A DNA stretch of 64,000 nucleotides from Nonomuraea typhae (GTDB lineage: Bacteria > Actinomycetota > Actinomycetes > Streptosporangiales > Streptosporangiaceae). Numbering within the stretch: the first letter of the stretch is position 1; each line of letters opens with the position of its first letter. A model generated the notes under the pieces. The model did no database searches. It saw only the letters and a program-made list of their open reading frames with translations, and was not told the origin of the DNA. Shown one piece after another: positions 1-8,867 of the stretch. A program made the translations under genes and the position numbers. Where the stretch lies: assembly GCF_009760925.1 (NCBI RefSeq), contig NZ_VRLV01000003.1, positions 310,001 to 374,000 on the forward strand. Reading direction: 5' to 3'.

Positions 1-408
1 GGCGCGGAACCAGTCTCGAAACAGCAGGGCGAAGCGCTCACCCGGATACCCCCGCTGGCGAATGTGCAGGTTGACGTCGGGACCGGCCTCACGGCGCATC
101 CAGAGACGCTTGCGCCACAGGTCCGGCGAATCATCGGAACCCGCCGGAACATGATCGTAGAAGTACGTCGTGTCCGCGAACCCCAGGGCGGGCAGGGCCG
201 AGGACAGTGCCTGCTCGGCATTGTCGAGACTGGCCACGCTCACCTGCAGATCGAAGATCGGCTTGCCGTCCATGCCAGGAATGGACGTGCTTCCGATATG
301 CTCCACCCGGAGCGCCGGCGGAGTTAACGCAGCACGCATGTCAGCGACGAGAGCTTTCCCCAGGGTTTCCCATTTGGGGCTGTATGCCACAATAGCTACG
401 GCCGCCAT
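1..408 (-). CDS. GrpB family (UPF0157) protein, C-terminus cut by window edge
   Basis: The minus strand is open from an ATG at 408 to the window edge, giving 136 residues without a stop. The peptide carries the GrpB hallmark EHIGSTSIPGM near residues 36-46, followed by GKPIFDLQV and later PDVNLHIRQRGYPGERFALLFRDW. These match the nucleotidyltransferase-like GrpB/UPF0157 domain found alone or fused to kinases. The family is about 170 residues long, so some 35 are missing to the left. The biochemical role of stand-alone GrpB proteins is not established. Family assignment is firm from the motif; the start is chosen because conservation begins directly after it. Confidence 0.85.
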   Translation of the reverse strand, partial: MAAVAIVAYSPKWETLGKALVADMRAALTPPALRVEHIGSTSIPGMDGKPIFDLQVSVASLDNAEQALSSALPALGFADTTYFYDHVPAGSDDSPDLWRKRLWMRREAGPDVNLHIRQRGYPGERFALLFRDWFRA

Positions 409-654
409 ACCTTCGATGATACCGCCGCATATCCACCATGCCTAGAAACGCAAGGCCAGGGTGGACCGATGCCGGCACTCCCGCTCACGGCCGAGTCAAC
501 GCCGAGCGCCTGAGGACCCTGAATACGTGCTGCCCGAAACCATGCGAGCATATTCACCATACCCCGGGGAGACGGCCGAATAAACGCCGGGCCGTACATT
601 TGCATATATGGCAAGGTATCGCTTCGCGCCGCCTCTGAGAGCGGCCTAACGGTA

Positions 655-1036
655 TCATCGGCTGTCCTTACGGGCGGCGTTCGTAGGGGGACAGCCGTTT
701 GGTGGGAAACGACCACTGTGCGGTGCGGCCAGCCAGCTTCCGGCCGGGACGTAGCGCACACCCGGCCGCCCCGCGCCCGGCGGCACGAGCAGACCCACGG
801 CCGCGAACACGGCGACCGTGCCGATCGCCACCGCGTTCCCCCCGAAGACGAGCCACCCCAGGTGCCGGACGGTGTCCGGGCCGGGTCGGCCGCGAACGCC
901 CCAGCAGCACGTAGTACAGGCCGTGCGCCAGATCCATGTGGGCCGGCACGGCGGGCAGGTCGGCCAACGGCCACGCTTGCCAGTCCCCTAGATCGAATGA
1001 GACCTCGGCAAGCTCGGGCGAGACGGGACGTTTCAT
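655..1036 (-). pseudogene. Small membrane protein gene with a probable frameshift
   Basis: A minus-strand ATG at 1036 is preceded by GAGGGGTCACA, a good ribosome-binding site. It opens a frame starting MKRPVSPELAEVSFDLGDW and reaching GLYYVLLG. Beyond about position 905 that frame becomes arginine-rich and unnatural. The neighbouring minus frame then reads PDTVRHLGWLVFGGN and a hydrophobic helix ending AAVGLLVPPGAG, and stops at 655. Dropping one base near 905 joins the halves into one protein of about 127 residues with a central membrane segment. I do not recognise the family. A sequencing error would look the same as a real mutation. Confidence 0.45.
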
Positions 1037-1100
1037 TGTGACCCCTCGCACGACCGTGTGATCATGGATGGAATTGACCGTTTCCTTACCGGGAGTTTCC

Positions 1101-1484
1101 GTGAAACGTCTGATCGCGCTCATCTCCGGCCTCGCCCTGGCCGGCACCCTGGTCGCGCCACCGGCCCAGGCAGCCGCCGGGCGGGTGCGGCTGAAGCTCA
1201 GTTTCGGGTGGTGCAAGACGGCCTGCGAGATCCGCATCAAGGTGATCAACAACACCCGCCACAACCTCGCCTGGGTGGGCGGCACCTGCCGCCTGCACAT
1301 CAACGGCCGCTACGTCGGCAAGGGCGCCGTCTACGTGGGCCCGATCAAGCGGGGTCAATCCCGCACCAGCACCTGCAACGTTGTCGACGATCGCCTTGAG
1401 GACGCCTGGTACGACTTCGAGGACAACGGCGGCCTCTGGCAGCGCTATGCGAGCGTCAAGGCGAAGCCGTACTATCGCCGCTGA
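1101..1484 (+). CDS. Small secreted protein with four cysteines
   Basis: Starting at GTG 1101, behind the purine run CGGGAG, the 127-residue product begins VKRLIALISGLALAGTLV and has a typical Sec signal peptide cleaved near APPAQA-AA. An upstream ATG at 1068 would bury this signal behind 11 extra residues. The mature part, about 100 residues, has cysteines in FGWCKTACEI, GGTCRLH and TSTCNVV, which suggests two disulfide bonds in an exported beta-rich domain. No catalytic motif is visible and I do not recognise the family. The lone transcription unit gives no hint of function. Confidence 0.7.
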   Translation: MKRLIALISGLALAGTLVAPPAQAAAGRVRLKLSFGWCKTACEIRIKVINNTRHNLAWVGGTCRLHINGRYVGKGAVYVGPIKRGQSRTSTCNVVDDRLEDAWYDFEDNGGLWQRYASVKAKPYYRR

Positions 1485-1719
1485 GCGTCTGCCCGGCAGA
1501 TGGCACGTGGGTTGAAAATCATGATACGGAATCACCAGGCGTCAAGAGCGCGGTGCCGATGAGCTGCCGAGCAGAGGTGTCTCACAGGTGCACGCTCCGC
1601 GACCCGGATCCGACGGCCGGCATCCCGCAAGTCTACGCCGATGCCCGCTACCACCAGGCCCGTACCCGCAGCTCGAGCGGTTCGTCCGCAGCCCGGTGAA
1701 GGCCGCGCCGGGAGAACCC

Positions 1720-3012
1720 TCAGAGCGACTCGCCGGTGATGTACAGGCGCATGCCGGTGTAGTCGAAGGTGATGGCGAACGGCTTGAAGAACTCGTGGCT
1801 GAAGTTGGCGATCAGGTCGAAGCCGAACTGCGCGGACTGGCCCGGGCCCGGCGTCCCCGGGCCGGCCTTCTCCTCCGCGGTGCCGGGCAGGTCGCGTCCG
1901 ACCGCCCTGCCGAGGCTGATCCGGTCGGCCTTGAGCGGGTAGATCTTGTTGCCGGGAACCTCGTTGGGGTGCTCGTAGTCCACCTCGAAGCCGGCCCGTT
2001 CGGCGATCTCCACCGTGGTGCCCAGGGCGCTGCCGATGCCGCCGGTGTCCACGGTGACCATCCGGGGACCATAGTCGCGCAGGCTGCCCAGCGTGCACGG
2101 GAAGTGGTCGCCCGCCAGCCAGAAGGGCAGCCGCTCCGAGCCGGATCTGTCCGCCTCCGCCCGGAACACCGGCAGCTCCGACCTGCGGCGCAGCACCAGT
2201 GCCCGGCCCGCGTAGTCCATCGTGGCCAGGCAGTGGTAGAAGATCGTCGTCCCGAACGCCCCCGCCGCCTCCGAGCCGTCGGGGAGGGTCGGCCTCTTCA
2301 CGTCGCTCCACTGCATCGGGATGTTGCGGATCTCGATGTCCCCGATCCGGAAGGAATCCAGGACGCCGAGGTAGATGGTGATCGGGTGGTTGTCGGCCAT
2401 CCCGCCCGACCACGTGGCCACCGGCCGCACGCCCGCCTTCTTGGCCGCCTCCTCCGACAGGTCGAGCGTGGCGTAGGTGTCGAGGTAGAACTTCTGCGGC
2501 CGGCCGCCGTTCACCGAGGCTTCGACGGAGGGGACGGGATCGAGGGTGTGGAAGGGCACCCGCGTGCGCCGCGCGCCGTGGATCTGCCAGGGCCTGCCTT
2601 CGACGTGGGAGAACAGCTCCGCGTACACCTTGTCACGCGGACGCCCGGTGGCCCGCAGCAGCGGTACGGCACGGGCCGGCTGGTCCTGCCTGACGTAGCA
2701 CTCGGCCAGTCGCTGCTTGGCGGTGAGGTCGTCGCGGTTGAGGCGGATGGCGCGGGTCAGGAAGGTCTCGGCGCGCCTGAACCGGTTGGACAGCAGAGCC
2801 AGGTAGCCCAGCTGGCCGGTGGCCCGCGCGTTCTTCGGGTCGTCAAGCAGCAGGCGCCGATATCCGCGCTCGGCCTCGGCGAACCTGCCCTGCTTGAACA
2901 GCGCGTCGGGGTCCTGGCCGGAGGCGTGGGCCGGCGCGCTGTCGAGCAGAGGCAGGGCCGCCGCGGCCAGACCTGCCGTCTGCAGGAATCGGCGCCGGTC
3001 GAGATCGCTCAC
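1720..3012 (-). CDS. Tat-exported TPR protein with two retropepsin-like aspartic protease repeats
   Basis: The N-terminus MSDLDRRRFLQTAGLAAAAL is a twin-arginine signal. Residues about 35-125 form TPR-like helices (ALFKQGRFAEAERGYRRLL and repeats). The rest looks like two consecutive retropepsin-like units. Each starts with an Asp-Thr motif followed by a helix (DTYA at 178-181, DTGG at 322-325). Each ends with the family's closing strand pattern (GAFGTTIFYHCLATMDYAGRAL; FFKPFAITFDYTGMRLY). Two Asp lobes in one chain would resemble a pepsin-like arrangement, but the first motif has Tyr where Gly is expected, so activity is uncertain. The protein would act outside the membrane. The divergent neighbour at 1101 is unrelated. 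Confidence 0.75.
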   Translation of the reverse strand: MSDLDRRRFLQTAGLAAAALPLLDSAPAHASGQDPDALFKQGRFAEAERGYRRLLLDDPKNARATGQLGYLALLSNRFRRAETFLTRAIRLNRDDLTAKQRLAECYVRQDQPARAVPLLRATGRPRDKVYAELFSHVEGRPWQIHGARRTRVPFHTLDPVPSVEASVNGGRPQKFYLDTYATLDLSEEAAKKAGVRPVATWSGGMADNHPITIYLGVLDSFRIGDIEIRNIPMQWSDVKRPTLPDGSEAAGAFGTTIFYHCLATMDYAGRALVLRRRSELPVFRAEADRSGSERLPFWLAGDHFPCTLGSLRDYGPRMVTVDTGGIGSALGTTVEIAERAGFEVDYEHPNEVPGNKIYPLKADRISLGRAVGRDLPGTAEEKAGPGTPGPGQSAQFGFDLIANFSHEFFKPFAITFDYTGMRLYITGESL

Positions 3013-3147
3013 GTCGTGCTCCTCACGTCATCGGGAAAGCCGCACGGCCACACAACAGGAGCGCATGTTCAAGCCGCATAAGCCCCGACGGCCCTGCGGC
3101 GTGCGACGCTGCCGAACCCCATGGGCCCGGCGTACGGCTCTGCCGTG

Positions 3148-3765
3148 CTAATCAACGCCCATCCGAAGGATGCGGTCCATGCCGAATTCGAAGACCTCCT
3201 CCTGCGTGAACTCCGGCAGGTCATCGCCGAACGAGCGCATCACCGGATACCTCTCCGCGGGCAGTTCCCGCAGCGAGGCGCGCAGCTTCGACCAGTAGCC
3301 GGCATCCCATCCCGCCCGTTCCTGGTAGACCGAGGCGCTCCCGATCGTGAACCGGACCAGGCTGGCCGTGATCCCGACGGCGGTCCGCCGCTCGATCCCG
3401 CTGTTCAGCAGCAGGGTGTAGATCACCTCGCCGAACCGCATGTCGCCCTGGCCACCGGAACCCGCCTTCATGAGCGCCGGATGCTCGGTCAGCAGCCGGA
3501 AGAACTCCCGCATGATCTGCCGCACCCCGTCGAGCCCGGCGTCGGGCGACTCGGGTAGCTCGATGGTCGCCAGCAGGCCGTCGTAGAGCGCGGCAAGAAT
3601 CTCCTCCTTGCTTTTGAAGTAGGTGTACAGCGCCATGGGCCGCACCCCCAGGTCCTGGGCGAGCCGCCGGACGGTGACGGCCTCGAGCCCCTCGGCGTCC
3701 ATGAGCCGCGTCGCGTGCTCCAGGATCACCTTGTGGCTGAGCGTCCCTCGCGGGGCACGGGGCAT
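3148..3765 (-). CDS. TetR family regulator (TetR_C_1 type)
   Basis: This 205-residue protein has an N-terminal TetR helix-turn-helix: VTVRRLAQDLGVRPMALYTYFKSKEE at about residues 25-51. The C-terminal ligand/dimer domain (EFFRLLTEHPALMKAGSGGQG) resembles the tetracycline-repressor C-terminal class. It is divergent from the S9 peptidase gene; the two starts lie about 50 bp apart around a perfect 22-bp palindrome. The simplest reading is a repressor of itself and of the peptidase, relieved by an unknown small molecule. Family assignment is firm; the regulated target is inferred from layout. Confidence 0.9.
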   Translation of the reverse strand: MPRAPRGTLSHKVILEHATRLMDAEGLEAVTVRRLAQDLGVRPMALYTYFKSKEEILAALYDGLLATIELPESPDAGLDGVRQIMREFFRLLTEHPALMKAGSGGQGDMRFGEVIYTLLLNSGIERRTAVGITASLVRFTIGSASVYQERAGWDAGYWSKLRASLRELPAERYPVMRSFGDDLPEFTQEEVFEFGMDRILRMGVD

Positions 3766-3790
3766 GCTCGATCTCCCCTCTGCGGTAGCG

Positions 3791-3812
3791 CGTACTGTAC
3801 ATGTACAGTACG
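3791..3812. promoter_or_regulatory. Perfect 22-bp palindrome, likely TetR operator
   Basis: The half-site CGTACTGTACA is followed immediately by its exact reverse complement, centred between 3801 and 3802. The palindrome lies between the divergent TetR and S9 peptidase starts and ends four bases before the peptidase ATG at 3816. A bound dimer would therefore cover the peptidase start region. The symmetry is seen directly; binding by the adjacent TetR protein is inferred. Confidence 0.75.
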
Positions 3813-3815
3813 TGT

Positions 3816-6011
3816 ATGGATCAACGTTATCGCACCGCCGAGCAGCTGCTCGGGCACAACAGGTCCAGGTTGGTACCCGGCGGCAAGATCCGGCCCGTCT
3901 GGCGGGACGGGACGTTCTGGTATCGCGCCGAGGGCCGGTTTCTGCGCGTGGACCCGGCGACGGGCGTCAAAGAACCCGCGTTCGACCATGAACGGCTGGC
4001 CAAGGCCCTGGGCGCCGACCCGGACGCGCTGCCCTTCGGCGCCATCACGTTGCAGGACGGCGCCGTGTTCTTCGACGCCGACGGGGCGCGCTGGCGCTGC
4101 TCGCTCGACACCTACACCCTGACCAGGAGCTTCGCGCCCGGCCCCGCAGACGTCGTCTCCCCCGACGGCCGCCACGCCGTCTTCCGCAAGGGGCACGATC
4201 TGTGGCTGCGCGAGCTCGCGAGCGGCGCCGAGTCCCCGCTGACCGGCGACGGCACCGCCGAGCGGCACTACGGCGCCACCACCGACTCCGGCTCCCACCG
4301 GACGCTCCTGCGCCGGCTCGGCCTGCCGTACTATCCGCCGCTCGTCGTGTGGTCGCCGGACGGCAAGCGGCTGATCACCCACCGGCTCGACGAGCGCGGC
4401 GTCGGGCTCATGCACCTGATGGAGAGCGCCCCCGCCGACGGCGGCCGGCCCGTCCTGCACACCTACCGCTACGCGCTGCCCGGCGACGAGGTGCAGCCGC
4501 GCGCCGAGCTGATCGTCTTCGACGTCGAAGCCGGTACGGCGATGCCGGCCAAGGCCGAGCCGCTCCTGGCCGCCTACATGTCGCCCATCACGCTCAGGCG
4601 GGTCTGGTGGGCCGGCGACGGCTCGGCCGCCTACTACCTGGAGCAGAGCCGCGACTACCGCACCCTGCGGCTGAACAGCCTGGACCCGGCGACCGGCGAG
4701 GTGCGCACGCTGGTCGAGGAGAGCGGCCCCACCCGGATCGAGCCGGCCCAGCAGATCGCCCACAAGCCGATGGTGAAGGTGCTGCCCGAGGGCGTGGTGT
4801 GGTACTCGCAGCGCGACGGGTTCGGCCACCTCTACCTGCACGGCGAGCGGACCGTCCGCCTCACCGGGGGCGAATGGAACGTCCAGGAGATCCTGCACGC
4901 CGACTCCTCCGGCGTGTACTTCACCGCCGCCGGCCTGATACCCCAGGACCCCTACCGCCGCCAGGTCTGCCGTGTCGCGCTCGACGGCACCGGCTTCACC
5001 AGGATCACCGCCGACGACCTCGACCACGAGGTGAACGCCGCAGACGACGGCTCCTGCTTCGTCGACTCCGCCTCCGCCGTGGACGTGCCGCCCGTCATCA
5101 CGGTGCGCGGCTGGGACGGCCGCGTCCTGGTGGAGCTGGCGCGCGCCGACATCTCCGGCCTGCTGGCCACCGGCTGGCAGCCGCCCGAGCGCGTGCGCGT
5201 CAAGGCCGCCGACGGTGTGACCGACGTCTACGGGGTGCTCTACAAACCGCACGGCTTCGACCCGGCCCAGCGCTACCCGGTCATCGACCACCCCTACCCC
5301 GGGCCGCAGACCAACCGGGTGCAGCCCAGCTTCGATCCCGGCTTCTACGGCTATGACGCCGAGGCGGTGGCCGCGCTCGGCTTCGCCGTACTCGCCCTCG
5401 ACGGGCGCGGCACCCCGGGGCGGGACAAAGCCTTCCACGACGCCTCCTACGGCGCGCTGGAGACCGGCGGCCACCTCGACGACCACGTCGCGGCCCTGCG
5501 CCAGCTCGCCGAGACCCGCCCCTGGCTGGACCTGGACCGGGTCGGGATCTTCGGCCGCTCGGGCGGCGGCTACGCGAGCGCCCGCGCCCTGCTCGCCCAT
5601 CCGGACTTCTTCAAGGTCGGCGTCGCCGAGTGCGGCAGCCACGACCAGCGCCTCTACCACGCGATGTGGGGCGAATCCTACGAAGGCCCCTTCGACGCCG
5701 CCACCTACACCCGCTCGGCCAACGCCGAGCTGGCCGACCGGCTCCGGGGCAAGCTCCTGCTCGTCCACGGCGAACTGGACGACAACGTCACCCAGCACCT
5801 GACGATGCGGCTGGTCCAGCGGCTCATCGCCGCGAACAAGGACTTCGAGCTGCTGATCGTGCCCGGCGCCGAGCATGGATTCATCGGATTCGAGGACTAT
5901 GTGACGCGCCGCCGCTGGGACTACTTCGTGCGCCACCTGCTCGACACCGAGCCGCCCGCCGGATACCGCCTCGCGCCCATCCCGTTCAACCCCGCCATGC
6001 TCGCGGGCTAG
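3816..6011 (+). CDS. S9 family prolyl oligopeptidase (dipeptidyl-peptidase IV type)
   Basis: The product is 731 residues: an N-terminal DPP-IV-type beta-propeller followed by an alpha/beta hydrolase domain. The catalytic triad is visible as Ser582 in GRSGGGYAS, Asp655 in HGELDDNV and His687 in PGAEHGF. There is no signal peptide, so it probably cleaves Xaa-Pro peptides in the cytoplasm. I chose ATG 3816 (MDQRYRTAEQLL) over the in-frame ATG at 3801, which lies inside the palindromic operator. No Shine-Dalgarno sequence precedes either, so the mRNA may be leaderless. The adjacent TetR gene probably controls it. The family call is very secure; the natural substrate is unknown. Confidence 0.92.
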   Translation: MDQRYRTAEQLLGHNRSRLVPGGKIRPVWRDGTFWYRAEGRFLRVDPATGVKEPAFDHERLAKALGADPDALPFGAITLQDGAVFFDADGARWRCSLDTYTLTRSFAPGPADVVSPDGRHAVFRKGHDLWLRELASGAESPLTGDGTAERHYGATTDSGSHRTLLRRLGLPYYPPLVVWSPDGKRLITHRLDERGVGLMHLMESAPADGGRPVLHTYRYALPGDEVQPRAELIVFDVEAGTAMPAKAEPLLAAYMSPITLRRVWWAGDGSAAYYLEQSRDYRTLRLNSLDPATGEVRTLVEESGPTRIEPAQQIAHKPMVKVLPEGVVWYSQRDGFGHLYLHGERTVRLTGGEWNVQEILHADSSGVYFTAAGLIPQDPYRRQVCRVALDGTGFTRITADDLDHEVNAADDGSCFVDSASAVDVPPVITVRGWDGRVLVELARADISGLLATGWQPPERVRVKAADGVTDVYGVLYKPHGFDPAQRYPVIDHPYPGPQTNRVQPSFDPGFYGYDAEAVAALGFAVLALDGRGTPGRDKAFHDASYGALETGGHLDDHVAALRQLAETRPWLDLDRVGIFGRSGGGYASARALLAHPDFFKVGVAECGSHDQRLYHAMWGESYEGPFDAATYTRSANAELADRLRGKLLLVHGELDDNVTQHLTMRLVQRLIAANKDFELLIVPGAEHGFIGFEDYVTRRRWDYFVRHLLDTEPPAGYRLAPIPFNPAMLAG

Positions 6012-6165
6012 GAGCCTCGCCTGCGGCTCTGCCGTACCCCTCTGAGGCGCCCGCTGCTACGTACCCGGGGGCGACGGCGGGCCTTCTGGATCTTGGGTCT
6101 GTCCGGTACGGCGGAGCCGCAGGTTGGTGGTCGTCACCGAGCAGGGCGTTCGGCTGGTCCAGTGA

Positions 6166-6735
6166 TCACCGACGGGGTGGCGTGGCGGTGGCTGGGCCGT
6201 GCGACTTCACGCTGCCGGCGATCGCCGCCACGGTCGCCGTCAGAAAGCAGAAGATGGTCGCCAGCCCTGCGGCGACGCCGTTGATCTTGTCGAAGCCGAA
6301 GAGGAACGTGAGCTGAGCCCCAAAGGACGTGCCCCACAGCAGCGGCGCCACCACGAGGTTCGCCACCACGTAGAGCACGCAAAGCGCGCACAGTGTCCAC
6401 GCGCCGGAAATCCTGCGGGCGAACGTGAACGCCGCCGCGGCCAGCAGCAACCCGGCGCTGATGACGCCGGCGAGCACGTTCACCATCACCATGCTGGACC
6501 AGCGACCGGCCGGCCCGACGGCGTAGACGACTTCGTTCAGCGCGAACCAGACGAGGATGCCGGCGGTGAGCAGCGCCAGGATGCCGGCGATCACCGCCGC
6601 CGCGGCGTTCGCCCTCGGCTTGGGCGGCGCCGCCAACGGGCTCGGCCCACCACCCCACGGCGCGGGCCCGCCCGCCATCGGCGGCTGGCCGTATTGAGGT
6701 AACCCGGGCTGCGGTGGATCCGGCTGCATCCGCAC
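6166..6735 (-). CDS. Four-helix membrane protein with Pro/Gly-rich N-terminus
   Basis: The first 45 residues are rich in proline and glycine (MRMQPDPPQPGLPQYGQPP) and probably cytoplasmic. Four hydrophobic segments follow, at about residues 45-68, 82-106, 115-135 and 151-175. The start could also be the second Met, two codons in. Small actinobacterial membrane proteins of this architecture are common and mostly uncharacterised. No catalytic or transport signature is seen. It is tail-to-tail with the S9 peptidase and has its own promoter region near 6740-6930. Confidence 0.7.
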   Translation of the reverse strand: MRMQPDPPQPGLPQYGQPPMAGGPAPWGGGPSPLAAPPKPRANAAAAVIAGILALLTAGILVWFALNEVVYAVGPAGRWSSMVMVNVLAGVISAGLLLAAAAFTFARRISGAWTLCALCVLYVVANLVVAPLLWGTSFGAQLTFLFGFDKINGVAAGLATIFCFLTATVAAIAGSVKSHGPATATPPRR

Positions 6736-6933
6736 TCCTCGCGTGTTTCGGCGACACGACTCTGCCGCCCGTCATGGTAGCGAAGGGTGCTGTCAGCGCG
6801 GACTGGGGCGGGCCGCGGATGGCCGGAGCGCTCCTGGTCGTGCCGGCGTGGTCCGGGCTCCGGCGGGTGGCGGCCGATCAGGGGGTTGCGGGCCTCGGCC
6901 TCGGCGGCCTGGGCGCTGCGTGACGCTCGACCC

Positions 6934-7323
6934 TCATGCCGGCAGAATGGTCAGCTCGTTGCAGACGTCGATGGGGAATTTTCTCTCATTGGGCCTGAAG
7001 AAATGGAGGTTGTTCTGACAGTCGATGACACCCGTATAACCGCCCGAGTACAGTTCGAAGACCCCGAGGTTGGGCAGTGCGATCGAACCGGTTACGCCTC
7101 CGTAGCAGCGATGGTCCTCGTCCCCTCCGATGCCCAGGAAAAGCACGATCTGGCGAGGTTTCTCTCCGACGTTGCATCGCCTCTGACTGATCAGGACTCC
7201 TACGTCCCTTTCCCGAGCAGTGGCGGCGGCGGCTGTCGAAGCGTTCGTCACGGCTGACGCGGTCAGCAGTGACATGACAGTGAATGCTAGTGCCCATTTC
7301 TTGGCCGACGGCTTTCTTGTCAT
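6934..7323 (-). CDS. Secreted protein, possibly beta/gamma-crystallin-like
   Basis: ATG 7323 follows AGGAGGG at ideal spacing. The longer open frame upstream lacks coding character, so I use this start. The 129-residue product begins MTRKPSAKKWALAFTVMSLL and has a signal peptide cleaved near TAAA-AT. The mature domain contains cysteines (QRRCNV, HRCYGG, IDCQNN, DVCNEL) and the phrase LGVFELYSGGYTGVI, which recalls Greek-key beta/gamma-crystallin domains of small secreted actinobacterial proteins. That resemblance is from memory of the pattern and only suggestive. It probably acts outside the cell. Confidence 0.6.
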   Translation of the reverse strand: MTRKPSAKKWALAFTVMSLLTASAVTNASTAAAATARERDVGVLISQRRCNVGEKPRQIVLFLGIGGDEDHRCYGGVTGSIALPNLGVFELYSGGYTGVIDCQNNLHFFRPNERKFPIDVCNELTILPA

Positions 7324-7545
7324 CCCTGGACCCTCCTGCTGATCGGAAGACTTTGTCATCTCGCGAGATTTCCTGTCACTGGATCGTTTCGCGGATATAC
7401 GGCGCTCGACGCCTCCCCTCATCCTCGGCCTGCGGGAGAGAACCGCGAACCTGATCCCTTTCCTGTTCGCCCGCAGGGACGATCTCCCTGTGAAGAGAAT
7501 GCGGCTCATGACCGAGTCCTGTCCTACGGCACAGCGCACACCTGT

Positions 7546-8544
7546 TTAGTCATCGCGCACGGTTGCGCACTGCCGGCGGAACTGGCTCGGCGACAGGCCG
7601 TAGGCACCGCGGAATGCCTGGCTGAAGTGCGCGGGGCTGGTGAACCCCCACCGGGCGGCGATCGCGCTGATCGATTGGGCGGCCAGCCGCGGGTCGGCCA
7701 GGTCGCGCCGGCACCGCTGCAGGCGGCGCGCGCGGATCCAGCCGGCGACGGTGCTCCCGTCCTGCTGGAACACCTTGTGCAGATAGCGCACGGAGATGTG
7801 GTGCGCCGCGGCTATCGCGGCCGGGGTCAGGTGCCCGTCACCCAGGTTCTGCTGGATGAAAGCGTGGATTTCGGCAATCAGCGCGCGCCGCCTGGTCTCG
7901 GGCGGCAGCGCGCGGCGGGCGTCCAGTTCGCCGGCTAGCGCCACGGTCAGCACGTCCAGCGTCAGGCTGGACAGCCGGGCGGTGTCGGCCGCGCTGAACT
8001 CGTGCATGTGCCGAGCCAGGCGCAGCAGGAACTGCGAAGACAGCGCGCCGACGCCCCGGCCGCCCGGGATACGGAGCGCGACCAGATCCCGCAGGTCCCG
8101 CTGGGGGAACGGCAGCGACGAGCGTGAGAACTGCAGGCACACCGTCTGAGCCACGTGCTCGGCCGGCGTCAGGCGGGTCAGGTAAGGATGCGAACTGTCG
8201 CGCAGGGACAGATCACCGACGTGCAGATCCGCGTGCCGGCCGTCCTGTTCTCCCCACACGCGACCGCGGACGGTGCAGGTCACCAAGAACGTCTCGGGGT
8301 CGGATCGGCGGATCAGCTTGGGCGTGCGGTGAATCGACAGCGGTGTCGCGGTCAGCACCACCACCTGTACGGGGCCGAGCGTGCTGAAACAGGCCCGAGC
8401 CCGAAAGGCGCTCTCCACATGCGATTCGCAACGGGCGTCAAGCGGCACCCACCGCTTCGAGCTCACCTCGCGCCAGGCGGCGAACCGCTCCTTCGCCGGA
8501 ACCTCGGCCGTGCTGACCGTCTCCACGACGCCTCCCCGGGTCAA
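7546..8544 (-). CDS. AraC family regulator with AraC-binding-like domain
   Basis: The 332-residue protein has an N-terminal sensor domain. This contains VHVGDLSLRDSSHPYLTRL, typical of the AraC_binding_2 group. The C-terminal AraC DNA-binding domain spans about residues 225-325 and has two helix-turn-helices: LTPAAIAAAHHISVRYLHKVF, and SISAIAARWGFTSPAHFSQAF followed by the signature GLSPSQFRR. A GTG six codons downstream (VETVSTAEV) is an alternative start. The neighbouring esterase pseudogene on the other strand may once have been its target. The family is certain; the effector is unknown. Confidence 0.9.
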   Translation of the reverse strand: MTRGGVVETVSTAEVPAKERFAAWREVSSKRWVPLDARCESHVESAFRARACFSTLGPVQVVVLTATPLSIHRTPKLIRRSDPETFLVTCTVRGRVWGEQDGRHADLHVGDLSLRDSSHPYLTRLTPAEHVAQTVCLQFSRSSLPFPQRDLRDLVALRIPGGRGVGALSSQFLLRLARHMHEFSAADTARLSSLTLDVLTVALAGELDARRALPPETRRRALIAEIHAFIQQNLGDGHLTPAAIAAAHHISVRYLHKVFQQDGSTVAGWIRARRLQRCRRDLADPRLAAQSISAIAARWGFTSPAHFSQAFRGAYGLSPSQFRRQCATVRDD

Positions 8545-8867
8545 CCGCCATCACCGCCTCATCCTCCGCACTCGGCCCGGTGACGTCATCGTCCGCTCGG
8601 CGCGGGCCTCTGTACCCCGGCCGGAGTACAGGGCTGATCGTTGGAGATGAGCACCGGTGCCGCCCCTCCAGGCAGCCTGCGGAACAGACGCAGGCGTCCA
8701 GGTTCGTGCCGGCGGCCCTTTTCTGGTCAATCGCCGCGGGATGCAGGCAACGAATGGCGCAGCCGATCTGCCCTGGGAGCCGCCGCCGGGCTACCGTGAG
8801 ACGGTCGGCCGCCCGGCGATCACACTGGTCTTGCCCACCCGTCGCCCCCGATCGAACGAGACACTGC

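Noticed and set aside
3726-5936. A 736-codon minus-strand frame opposite the S9 peptidase
   Set aside because: It mirrors a gene with a full catalytic triad and has no motif of its own; it is a GC-driven shadow frame.
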